Assembly: GCA_947653315.1 (NCBI GenBank)
Contig: CANTGP010000176.1
Span: 1-6,589, forward strand
Origin: an uncultured Lachnospiraceae bacterium
GTDB lineage: Bacteria; Bacillota; Clostridia; Lachnospirales; Lachnospiraceae
Length of the DNA stretch: 6,589 nt
Direction of reading: 5' to 3'
Below the pieces are notes generated by a model. It saw nothing but the letters and a program-made list of their open reading frames with translations. It did no database searches and was not told the DNA's origin. A program made the translations under genes and the position numbers. Of this stretch, positions 1-5,413 are shown piece after piece. The stretch's first letter is position 1, and each line of letters opens with the position of its first letter.

Positions 1-1307
1 AGAGGGCAGGGGAGCTGGCAGGGCTTAAGGTGGAGCGGATTATCAGCGAGCCTACCGCGGCGGCAATTGCTTACGGGCTGTACCAAAATAAGGAACATGC
101 AAGGTTCCTTGTGTTTGATTTGGGCGGCGGGACGTTTGACGTGTCCATACTGGAATTGTATGATACGATTTTGGAAGTACGGGCGGTGGCCGGCGATAAC
201 TTTTTGGGCGGGGAAGATTTTACCGCCGTGCTGGAAACCATGTTTTACGAGAAATTTACCCAGTTTGACCCGCTGGCGCTCAGCGAGAAAACAAGGCGGC
301 ATATCCATAAACAGGCGGAAATCTGCAAGCTGGGATTTTCGGAAGGGAAGACGTCCGCCATGCATTGTAAAATCGGGGAGGAGCAGTTCGACATGGAAGT
401 GGAGCTGTCCGAATATGAGGATGCATGTGAAGAATTGTTTGATAAAATACGCCAGCCCGTGAAAAGGAGCCTGTCGGATGCCCATATCAGGCTGTCGGAT
501 ATCGATAAGGTGGTGCTGGTTGGCGGTGCGACGAAAAGTCCGGTGGTGCGCCGGTTTGTGAGCCGTCTGTTCCGTATGCTGCCGGATACGAATATCAATC
601 CCGACGAGGCGGTTGCCCTGGGAACGGCGGTACAGGGGGCGATGAAGGAGCGCAGGGAAGCCATCAGGGAAGTCATCCTGACGGATGTATGCCCGTTTAC
701 CCTCGGTACGGAGGTCGTGCGGGAGTGGGAAAAGGGATATTATGAAAACGGCGTATTCTGCCCCATTATTGACAGGAATACGGTAATCCCCGCCAGCAGG
801 ACGGAGCGGCTTTATACGGTAAAAGACGGGCAGGACAAGATACGGGTGAAGGTTTTGCAGGGGGAGAGCCGTTTCGCGGGCAATAACCTTCTGCTGGGCG
901 AGCTGATGATAGACATTCCCTCCGGAAAGGCGGGGGAGGAGTCGGTGGACGTGACCTATACTTATGACATCAATTCCATCCTGGAGGTGGAGGTGAAGGT
1001 GGTATCCACACAGAAACAGGTAAAAGAGGTATTTGTCGGCAGGGATGTGGACATGACGGAGGAGGAAATCAGGGAACGGCTGGAAACACTTTCCTATCTG
1101 AAAATACATCCGAGGGACAGGGAGGAAAATAAATACCTGCTTTTGCGCGGCGAGCGGATTTATGAGGAAAGTCTTGGCGAAAGGCGTATGCAGGTAGAGG
1201 CGGCGCTCCATAAGTATGAGCAAGCGCTGAATACCTATGATACGGGGGAAATCGAGAAGGCGAAAGAGGAATTCAAAAATTTTTTGGAAACGTTGGACGA
1301 GTTTTAG
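1..1307 (+). CDS. Hsp70-family chaperone, HscC-like (5' end missing)
   Basis: ATP-dependent cytoplasmic chaperone of the DnaK/Hsp70 family, cut by the window edge. The frame is open from base 3 and reads RAGELAGLKVERIISEPTAA, the DnaK segment around the catalytic glutamate. By alignment with E. coli DnaK from memory (Glu171, Asp194 to Thr199), about 155 residues are missing. Visible in order: the phosphate-2 motif DLGGGTFDVS (bases 117-146), the adenosine motif VLVGGATKSP (513-542), NPDEAVALGTA, the interdomain linker VILTDVCPFTLG (672-707), a beta-type substrate-binding domain to about base 1030, and a short helical C-terminal lid of about 85 residues ending LDEF. The linker with DVCPFTLG, the PIIDRNTVIP stretch and the short lid resemble HscC-type Hsp70s more than housekeeping DnaK. 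No grpE or dnaJ is visible in the window. The family assignment is secure; the HscC-like subtype is inference. Confidence 0.95.
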   Translation, partial: RAGELAGLKVERIISEPTAAAIAYGLYQNKEHARFLVFDLGGGTFDVSILELYDTILEVRAVAGDNFLGGEDFTAVLETMFYEKFTQFDPLALSEKTRRHIHKQAEICKLGFSEGKTSAMHCKIGEEQFDMEVELSEYEDACEELFDKIRQPVKRSLSDAHIRLSDIDKVVLVGGATKSPVVRRFVSRLFRMLPDTNINPDEAVALGTAVQGAMKERREAIREVILTDVCPFTLGTEVVREWEKGYYENGVFCPIIDRNTVIPASRTERLYTVKDGQDKIRVKVLQGESRFAGNNLLLGELMIDIPSGKAGEESVDVTYTYDINSILEVEVKVVSTQKQVKEVFVGRDVDMTEEEIRERLETLSYLKIHPRDREENKYLLLRGERIYEESLGERRMQVEAALHKYEQALNTYDTGEIEKAKEEFKNFLETLDEF

Positions 1308-1330
1308 GCGGATTGGAATGAAATCGAGTG

Positions 1331-1380
1331 GGCACGCGCCGGGCACCCGCCAGCTTTGCTGGCATCTTCCTAGAGCGTGC
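1331..1380. other. Structured intergenic element (nested inverted repeats)
   Basis: A GC-rich stretch between the chaperone stop codon and its terminator. The outer arms GCACGC (1332-1337) and GCGTGC (1375-1380) are complementary. Inside lies a tight hairpin, GCCAGC-TTT-GCTGGC (1349-1363), preceded by a small CGGG-CA-CCCG pairing at 1340-1349. Neither stem is followed by a T-run, so this is not itself a normal intrinsic terminator. It could be a REP-like dispersed repeat or part of an mRNA 3' structure that protects the chaperone transcript. No coding potential was recognised here. Confidence 0.45.
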
Positions 1381-1387
1381 AGCAAAC

Positions 1388-1435
1388 AACGGGCAGGGAA
1401 GATATCTTCCCTGCCCGTTTGTGAAATCGTTTTTT
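1388..1435 (+). terminator. Rho-independent terminator of the chaperone gene
   Basis: Bases 1388-1419 form a perfect 32-base palindrome: a 16-bp arm AACGGGCAGGGAAGAT followed directly by its reverse complement, so the physical loop comes from the central bases. Downstream on the plus strand is a run of six T (1430-1435), ten bases after the stem. On the minus strand the stem is followed only by GTTTGCTG, a weak tract. The hairpin lies between two convergent genes, so it may serve both, but the T-run favours the plus-strand chaperone. Confidence 0.7.
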
Positions 1436-1449
1436 ACTGAAATCGTCTT

Positions 1450-2088
1450 TTATTGAAGTTCTGTCTCGTTTACCGTGGTTTTTGCCTGCTCTGCCAGTTT
1501 GTCAAATTTCTCCATAACGGCATCATAAGTTTTGGAGCTGATTTCCGGTAATTCGCGTCCCCAAGCCTTGGTAGCCTGTTTGAAGCCTTTTTCAAAAGCG
1601 TCCCTCATTTTTTCGATTTTGTCGGGATCGCCGCCGGTCAGTGCGGTTGCGAAATCAACGATACGGCTGGAGGTCTGCTCTACGCCCCAGTATCCGTCTT
1701 CGGCGATGTCTTTCTGTGCCTGTGCCCTGGTTGCCGGATCAACGGTATAGTCGCCGCCTGCAAGGAAACTCCAAATGCTGTCCGCCTGCCCAAGCGTCTT
1801 GCCCTGCTTGGAAATCATCTGTTCCACAAGGCTTTTCATTTGGGAAACGCGTGCTTCCGTATCCGCTTTCAGCTTATTCACCAAAGCCGTATCCTGTTTG
1901 TACACTTTCTTCGGTGTGCCCGTGGTTGCATTGTTCTTGGATGTTTCATAAACAACGCCGGATGTGTTGGACTTGTTGTCCGTGGTGTTGGCGGTATCTG
2001 TCTTCTCGGCTGTCTTGGGAGCCGTGCTGCCATAATTGCCGTATAAATCGGTCGTATTGCTGGTACTTGTAACTCCGTTTACGCTCAT
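1450..2088 (-). CDS. Uncharacterised protein, possible motility-regulon/flagellar-exported
   Basis: A 212-residue protein of unknown function. Residues 1-65 are low-complexity and rich in Ser, Thr, Asn and Lys, starting MSVNGVTSTSNTT. This resembles the disordered N-termini of flagellar export substrates such as the hook-cap protein FlgD. There is no Sec signal peptide and no membrane segment. Residues 66-98 look helical. Residues 115-200 form a compact-looking helical domain with YWGVEQTSSRIVDFATAL and the tail pattern GFKQATKAWG..LPEISSKTYDAVMEKFD. This tail recalls, from memory only, DUF5610-like proteins, some of which carry the doubtful label 'hydrogenase-4 component G'. The start is well supported: AAGGAGGG (2096-2103) lies 7 bases before the ATG. 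A sigma-D-type promoter sits upstream. The gene converges on the chaperone gene. Existence is near certain; the flagellar link is inference. Confidence 0.9.
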   Translation of the reverse strand: MSVNGVTSTSNTTDLYGNYGSTAPKTAEKTDTANTTDNKSNTSGVVYETSKNNATTGTPKKVYKQDTALVNKLKADTEARVSQMKSLVEQMISKQGKTLGQADSIWSFLAGGDYTVDPATRAQAQKDIAEDGYWGVEQTSSRIVDFATALTGGDPDKIEKMRDAFEKGFKQATKAWGRELPEISSKTYDAVMEKFDKLAEQAKTTVNETELQ

Positions 2089-2169
2089 TGCTTAACCCTC
2101 CTTGGAATAAAATATGTAAATTGTTTATTTTGGTTGCATTTGAGGAAAATATCCCCATCTTTGTAATAT

Positions 2170-2196
2170 ATATCGGCAGGGGGAGGAGGATATATA
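2170..2196 (-). promoter_or_regulatory. Putative sigma-D (sigma-28, flagellar) promoter
   Basis: Read on the minus strand, the sequence is TATA (2193-2196), 15 bases, then GCCGATAT (2170-2177). The B. subtilis sigma-D consensus is TAAA-N14-16-GCCGATAT, so the -10 element is a full match and the -35 element matches 3 of 4 bases at the ideal spacing. Transcription would start near 2162, giving a leader of about 75 bases before the ATG at 2088. I saw no clearly better sigma-A promoter for this gene, although the A/T-rich region at 2105-2135 could contain a weak one. Confidence 0.6.
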
Positions 2197-2226
2197 AGGG
2201 GGAAAATGAAAAAAATGCGGGGAGAC

Positions 2227-2280
2227 CGGAATGGATTCCGTAACTATGAAGCCGGAGGCTGAATAGTTACTGGATTTCCG
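2227..2280. repeat. Composite hairpin with symmetric GA/GA internal loop
   Basis: The core is GTAACTAT (2240-2247), GA, AGCC (2250-2253), GGA loop, GGCT (2257-2260), GA, ATAGTTAC (2263-2270). This gives an 8-bp stem, a symmetric GA/GA internal loop able to form tandem sheared G.A pairs, a 4-bp stem and a triloop. An outer CGGAA (2227-2231) can pair with TTCCG at 2276-2280, or alternatively with TTCCG at 2236-2240. The near-duplicates TGGATTCCG (2232-2240) and TGGATTTCCG (2271-2280) flank the core. It lies upstream of the promoter of the next gene, so it is not in that leader. It could be a small dispersed palindromic element or a small RNA; no T-run follows. Confidence 0.55.
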
Positions 2281-2300
2281 TGGGCGTCTGCTCTTTTCCC

Positions 2301-2329
2301 TTGCCTTATTCCGAAAACAATGCTACAAT
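2301..2329 (+). promoter_or_regulatory. Sigma-A promoter for the membrane-protein gene
   Basis: TTGCCT (2301-2306), a 17-base spacer, then TACAAT (2324-2329). The -35 element matches TTGACA at four of six positions and the -10 element matches TATAAT at five of six. The predicted start is near 2336, giving a leader of about 28 bases before the GTG at 2364. Confidence 0.7.
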
Positions 2330-2363
2330 TAGTTCTACATTAAGGAAAAGCGGGAGGTGTATT

Positions 2364-2840
2364 GTGAGTACAGGATTAATCGTTTTATTAGTGGTATTGG
2401 CAGTTCTTGCCATTGCCATTGCGGCGCTTTATTTCCTCGGCAGAAAGGCGCAGAAAAAGCAGGCGGAGCAGCAGGAACAGATTAACGCGATGAAGCAGAC
2501 CGTTTCCATGCTTATTATCGACAAGAAGCGGATGAAAATAAAAGATTCGGGACTTCCGCAGGCGGTTATCGCACAGACGCCGAAAATGCTGCGGGGTTCT
2601 AAACTTCCTATCGTCAAGGCGAAAATCGGACCGCAGATTATGACTTTAGTGAGCGATGAGAAGATTTTTGAACTGATACCCGTCAAAAAGGAAGTCAAGG
2701 CTACGGTCAGCGGTATTTACATCACGGATGTGAAAGGGCTGCACGGCAAACCGCTTGTGGCTCCCAAAAAGAAAAAAGGGCGTTTCCGTCAGGCATTGGA
2801 AAAAGCACAGGAAAAGGCGGGCGCAAAACCCATCAAGTAA
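2364..2840 (+). CDS. Small membrane-anchored protein of unknown function
   Basis: A 158-residue protein that I do not recognise by family. One hydrophobic helix spans residues 5-25 (LIVLLVVLAVLAIAIAALYF), followed by a positive GRKAQKK, suggesting an N-terminal anchor with the rest in the cytoplasm. Residues 28-50 are Gln/Glu-rich and could form a coiled coil. Residues 65-127 alternate hydrophobic and polar residues, as in a small beta domain. The tail (134-158) is very basic, with KKKKGR. The GTG start is chosen over an in-frame ATG at 2280 because GGGAGG (2352-2357) lies 6 bases before it and the promoter at 2301-2329 falls downstream of 2280. The gene stands alone and converges on the DUF1934 gene, leaving only a shared hairpin between them. 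The basic tail could bind nucleic acid or phospholipid, but this is speculation. Confidence 0.85.
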   Translation: MSTGLIVLLVVLAVLAIAIAALYFLGRKAQKKQAEQQEQINAMKQTVSMLIIDKKRMKIKDSGLPQAVIAQTPKMLRGSKLPIVKAKIGPQIMTLVSDEKIFELIPVKKEVKATVSGIYITDVKGLHGKPLVAPKKKKGRFRQALEKAQEKAGAKPIK

Positions 2841-2847
2841 CTGCGGG

Positions 2848-2877
2848 AAAAAGGGCTGTCATGTAACCATGGCAGCC
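2848..2877 (-). terminator. Intrinsic terminator of the minus-strand gene group
   Basis: GGCTGTCATG (2854-2863), loop TAAC, CATGGCAGCC (2868-2877): a 10-bp stem with one G.U pair. Read on the minus strand, it is followed by C and then five T (complement of 2848-2852). The stem overlaps one base of the DUF1934 stop codon, so termination is immediate. On the plus strand the stem is followed by TATTCGCTTCTC, a poor tract, so it serves the plus-strand gene at best weakly. Confidence 0.7.
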
Positions 2878-3332
2878 TATTCGCTTCTCAAGGCAAAGCC
2901 GTCCCCGCCTTTGGAGCGGATATCCACTTTGATACTGCAGTCCGCAAAGTGTTCGTAGTTGACTTCCAGCGCGTAATCCACGTCTACCACGATGCGGTTT
3001 TCTTCTTCCTGGTAATTTACGCTTTTTGCATCGATGCCGATTAAAATATCCCCGTAGGGCGTGGAATAATTCGTCATGTTTTTTTTGTTTTCCTCAAAAA
3101 TCATATGTACGTTTACCAGCCCTTTTTTTGTCAGGTCCAGCGAATGGTTCTTGAATTTCAGAATATTTTTCGTGCCTTCCCCGAATCCTTCCACCGCTTC
3201 GTCATAAATAACGTAATGGCTGTCATTGCGTTTGTAATATTCTGCCGGGAGAATGGTTTCTATTTTATCTCCGTCCATGGATACCGCGTCAAACTGCAGT
3301 CCCCGGAGGGATAAAAGTACGTCCTTTGTCAT
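2877..3332 (-). CDS. DUF1934 (YwiB-like) protein
   Basis: A 151-residue cytoplasmic protein with the length and pattern of the DUF1934 family, whose members are small single-domain beta-barrel (calycin-like) proteins of unknown function in Firmicutes. Supporting stretches: an N-terminal DVLLSLRGLQFD, a central YVIYDEAVEGFGEGTKNILKF, then HMIFEEN, TPYGDILIGI, and a final run of alternating strands (VDVDYALEVNYEHFADCSIKV, within residues 116-138). No signal peptide or membrane helix is visible. The ATG at 3330-3332 is preceded by AAAGGCGG at a slightly long distance, about 9-10 bases. The gene follows murI by 53 bases on the same strand and is probably the last gene of the group, ending at the terminator hairpin. 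The family assignment is from pattern memory; the function is unknown. Confidence 0.85.
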   Translation of the reverse strand: MTKDVLLSLRGLQFDAVSMDGDKIETILPAEYYKRNDSHYVIYDEAVEGFGEGTKNILKFKNHSLDLTKKGLVNVHMIFEENKKNMTNYSTPYGDILIGIDAKSVNYQEEENRIVVDVDYALEVNYEHFADCSIKVDIRSKGGDGFALRSE

Positions 3333-3385
3333 AGGTGTCTAACCGCCTTTCGTTTTTTCTGTTTATGGATAATGGGATAAATTCT

Positions 3386-4234
3386 TCATGGTTCGTATTC
3401 TTCTATGTTGATTTTTTTGGCGGAGAGAATGCCGTATTTTAAGATTGAGTTGGCAAACGTTTGGAATTTATCCGCCATGTCGCTGACGTAAAAGCGGTAA
3501 CGGTTGCCCCCAAGAACCTGTGGTTTGTCATTTAACAGGTTTTCCTCCGTCAGCAGTTCTTTTAATTCCCGTGCCGTTTCGTAAGCCGGATTTACCAGCG
3601 TAACATTTTCCCCCATGATTTTTCCTACCGTGGCGCGTATCATCGGGTAATGGGTACAGCCAAGAATCAGGGTGTCGATTCCGCTGTCCACCAGTCCGCC
3701 CAAATACCGGTTGGCAATTTCGTCCGTTACGGGGTCCTGCCACAGTCCTTCTTCCACCAAAGGCACGAACAGGGGACATGCCTTGCCAAGTACCGTAATG
3801 TCCGGGTTGATTTTGTTAATGTATGTAGCGTAAATATGGCTTCCGATGGTGCCTTCCGTGCCGATGACGCCTATTTTGCCGTTTTTCGTGACTTCTGCCG
3901 CCATTTTTGCCCCCGGCTTTACCACTCCGATAACCGGTATGTCGATTTCCTGTTCGATTTCCTCCAAAGCATAAGCGCTTGCCGTATTGCATGCCACCAC
4001 GACTGCCTTTACGCTCTGCTCCCGAAGGAAGCGTACAATCTGCCTTGCGTATTTCGTGATGGTTTCCTTTGACTTGTTTCCGTAAGGAACCCGCGCCGTG
4101 TCCCCAAAATAAATGATGTTCTCATTCGGAATCTGCCGCATGATTTCCCTTGCCACCGTCAGTCCCCCAACGCCCGAATCAAAGACTCCTATGGGAGCGC
4201 TGCACGGTTCCTCGTGATTGCCTGTTAACGCCAT
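3386..4234 (-). CDS. murI: Glutamate racemase
   Basis: Interconverts L- and D-glutamate in the cytoplasm, supplying D-glutamate for the peptidoglycan stem peptide; cofactor-independent. The 282 residues fit the family length. The N-terminal catalytic aspartate lies in PIGVFDSGVGG (Asp19), substrate contacts in YFGDTARVPYGNKS (42-55), the first catalytic cysteine in VVACNTASA (Cys82) and the second in LGCTHYP (Cys193, followed by His195). All key residues are present. The protein starts MALTGNHEEPCSAPIG, about a dozen residues before the conserved core; no other in-frame ATG precedes the core. A purine-rich AGGAAGG lies about 13 bases upstream, with a closer AGGTAACGG as an alternative, so the ribosome binding site is not ideal. 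It sits downstream of gntR and the small exported protein, after a 98-base A-rich leader, and upstream of the DUF1934 gene. Confidence 0.97.
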   Translation of the reverse strand: MALTGNHEEPCSAPIGVFDSGVGGLTVAREIMRQIPNENIIYFGDTARVPYGNKSKETITKYARQIVRFLREQSVKAVVVACNTASAYALEEIEQEIDIPVIGVVKPGAKMAAEVTKNGKIGVIGTEGTIGSHIYATYINKINPDITVLGKACPLFVPLVEEGLWQDPVTDEIANRYLGGLVDSGIDTLILGCTHYPMIRATVGKIMGENVTLVNPAYETARELKELLTEENLLNDKPQVLGGNRYRFYVSDMADKFQTFANSILKYGILSAKKINIEEYEP

Positions 4235-4332
4235 TTCCGTTACCTAGCCTTCCTGTTTTTCCTTATTTCTTTCTTTATTTCCATATTTCTTTATTACTTT
4301 ATTAATTTATTTCCATTTTTTGTTTTCCTGTT
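4235..4332 (-). other. A/purine-rich spacer before murI
   Basis: On the coding (minus) strand this spacer is almost entirely A and G with some T. It contains two direct copies of ATGGAAATAAA (complements of 4274-4284 and 4306-4316), 32 bases apart. No terminator hairpin is visible, so read-through from the upstream gene is possible. The A/T richness could hide a promoter for murI, but I found no convincing -35/-10 pair. An unstructured A-rich leader may help ribosome loading, given the poorly placed Shine-Dalgarno of murI. Confidence 0.4.
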
Positions 4333-4617
4333 TCAGTCCTTCGTATGTTCCGTTTCTTTCCGTTCTTCCCCCCGGTTTTGCAGGACTTCCAGCAAACGGC
4401 TTTTTCCCCTGACCTGTCCGGGCTGTGCCATGCAGATGCGGGTATAAATGTCCGGTTCCCATGGGCCGTCCCATTCCGCTTCCGTACAGAAGGATTCTTT
4501 GGGATATTCCGTTTGTGCCTGACAGACATCCGGTACAAAACAAAGGTCGGGATAGATCATCCCCCAAAAACCCGCAACCGCAAACAACATAATTCCTGTT
4601 TCCCACAATTTTTTCAT
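4333..4617 (-). CDS. Small exported or membrane-anchored protein, unknown function
   Basis: A 94-residue protein that I cannot assign to a family. It begins MKKLWETGIMLFAVAGFWGM, a short positive N-terminus and a hydrophobic segment (about residues 7-28) that acts as a signal peptide or a single membrane anchor. There is no clear lipobox. The remainder is polar and charged, with cysteines at 26, 32, 44 and 62 that could form disulfides if outside the cell. It ends in a Glu/Lys/Arg-rich tail. The start is chosen because TAGGAG (4625-4630) lies 7 bases before this ATG. Upstream in-frame ATGs at 4638 and 4671 lack a comparable site and would place the charged stretch NDRRRQ before the signal. 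It lies between gntR and murI on the same strand. The small size lowers certainty, but the ribosome binding site and signal sequence support a real gene. Confidence 0.7.
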   Translation of the reverse strand: MKKLWETGIMLFAVAGFWGMIYPDLCFVPDVCQAQTEYPKESFCTEAEWDGPWEPDIYTRICMAQPGQVRGKSRLLEVLQNRGEERKETEHTKD

Positions 4618-4636
4618 TTGGCGTCTCCTATCATTC

Positions 4637-4666
4637 ATTATACCTTTTTCTGATAGGAAAAGTCTT
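4637..4666 (-). promoter_or_regulatory. Possible internal promoter before the small exported protein
   Basis: On the minus strand a perfect TATAAT (complement of 4637-4642) lies just upstream of the ribosome binding site of the small gene. The best upstream partner is AAGACT (complement of 4661-4666) at an 18-base spacing, matching only three of six consensus positions. Transcription would start about 13-15 bases before the ATG. It could uncouple the small gene and murI from the ispE-gntR promoter. Confidence 0.3.
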
Positions 4667-4682
4667 GCCAAATTCCACCGTT

Positions 4683-5378
4683 TTATACCGGCTGGCGCTG
4701 TCCGTTTTCCAGGCGTATCTGTTTCATGATGGATTTTTCCTGGTTGTCGATATGGATTCTTGCTGCTTTGGCAGCGGCAGCGCTGTCGTTTGCCATAATG
4801 CTTTCATATATTATTCTATGTTCTTCGATGAGTCTTTCATGCTGGCTTTCGTCTTTGATATATTCAAAACGGTAGCGGTACATTTGTTCCGCCAGGTTAT
4901 TGACAAGCTGTACCAGTCTCCGGTTGCCGGTGGCTGCCACAATAATGTCATGCAGCGCCACGTCCGCCTTGGCGATGACCGTGGTGTCTTTTGTTTTCGT
5001 GGCTTTTTCAAATTCCGCACAGGCATTGGCGAGCTCCGCTTTTTCCGTCTCCGTAATTCTTTCGCAGGCGAGTTCGGCACAAAGGGCATCCAGTGCGCGG
5101 CGTACTTCCAGTACGTCTTTCAGGCTCCGCTCCGTAATCTGTGCCACTTCCGCGCCCCGCCTGGGAATCATTGTCACCAAACCTTCCAGCTCCAGTTTAC
5201 GGATTGCTTCCCGTATGGGGGTACGGCTCACTCCCAGCCGGTTTGCCAAATGAATTTCCATCAGACGTTCTCCGGGCTTTAATTCCCCGGTCAGTATGGC
5301 TTTGCGCAGTGTATTGAATACCACGTCGCGCAGCGGCAAAAATTCGTCCATAGTTACCTGTAAACCGTCTTTACCCAT
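4683..5378 (-). CDS. GntR-family transcription regulator, FCD (FadR-type) subfamily
   Basis: A DNA-binding regulator of 231 residues, the usual length for this subfamily. The N-terminal winged helix-turn-helix (about residues 13-80) shows LRKAILTGELKPGERL, LGVSRTPIREAIRKLELEGL and the wing PRRGAEVA. The C-terminal all-helical FCD ligand domain (about 85-220) keeps the four usual metal ligands: Asp139 and His143 in ADVALHD, His187 in IEEHR and His209 in RIHID. It therefore probably binds a metal plus a small carboxylic-acid ligand, as most FCD regulators do; the ligand itself cannot be read from the sequence. The ATG at 5376-5378 is preceded by AGGGGTGG about 7 bases upstream. A second ATG nine codons in has a weaker site. 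It starts 35 bases after the ispE stop codon and is probably co-transcribed. The repeats at the ispE promoter are candidate autoregulatory sites. Confidence 0.95.
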   Translation of the reverse strand: MGKDGLQVTMDEFLPLRDVVFNTLRKAILTGELKPGERLMEIHLANRLGVSRTPIREAIRKLELEGLVTMIPRRGAEVAQITERSLKDVLEVRRALDALCAELACERITETEKAELANACAEFEKATKTKDTTVIAKADVALHDIIVAATGNRRLVQLVNNLAEQMYRYRFEYIKDESQHERLIEEHRIIYESIMANDSAAAAKAARIHIDNQEKSIMKQIRLENGQRQPV

Positions 5379-5413
5379 AGATATCCACCCCTGTTTTTAC
5401 TTGTTATCTTTCC

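Noticed and set aside
1237..1440. A 67-codon plus-strand frame running over the chaperone end and terminator
   Set aside because: It runs through the nested repeats and terminator palindrome, has a very basic unnatural composition and no ribosome binding site.
1641..2072. A 143-codon plus-strand frame opposite the 212-residue protein gene
   Set aside because: It is Cys/Arg/Trp-rich with no start signal, while the opposite strand has a strong ribosome binding site and sensible composition.
2206..2262. An 18-codon plus-strand reading frame (MKKMRGDRNGFRNYEAGG) after a G-rich stretch
   Set aside because: The Shine-Dalgarno-like run is only 3 bases from the ATG, the frame ends inside a hairpin, and there is no good promoter or family support.
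3450..3466. Near-perfect palindrome CAAACGTTTG within the murI 3' region
   Set aside because: It lies in conserved-frame coding sequence with no promoter nearby; a 10-base palindrome at one place is expected by chance.
4302..4606. Overlapping minus-strand reading frames of 78 and 99 codons across the small exported protein gene
   Set aside because: They lack ribosome binding sites and are out-of-frame readings of a gene that has both a signal sequence and a good start site.
4665..5282. A 205-codon plus-strand reading frame opposite the GntR gene
   Set aside because: It is antisense to a clearly recognisable GntR/FCD protein, is rich in Phe, Cys and His as expected for a reverse-complement frame, and matches no domain.
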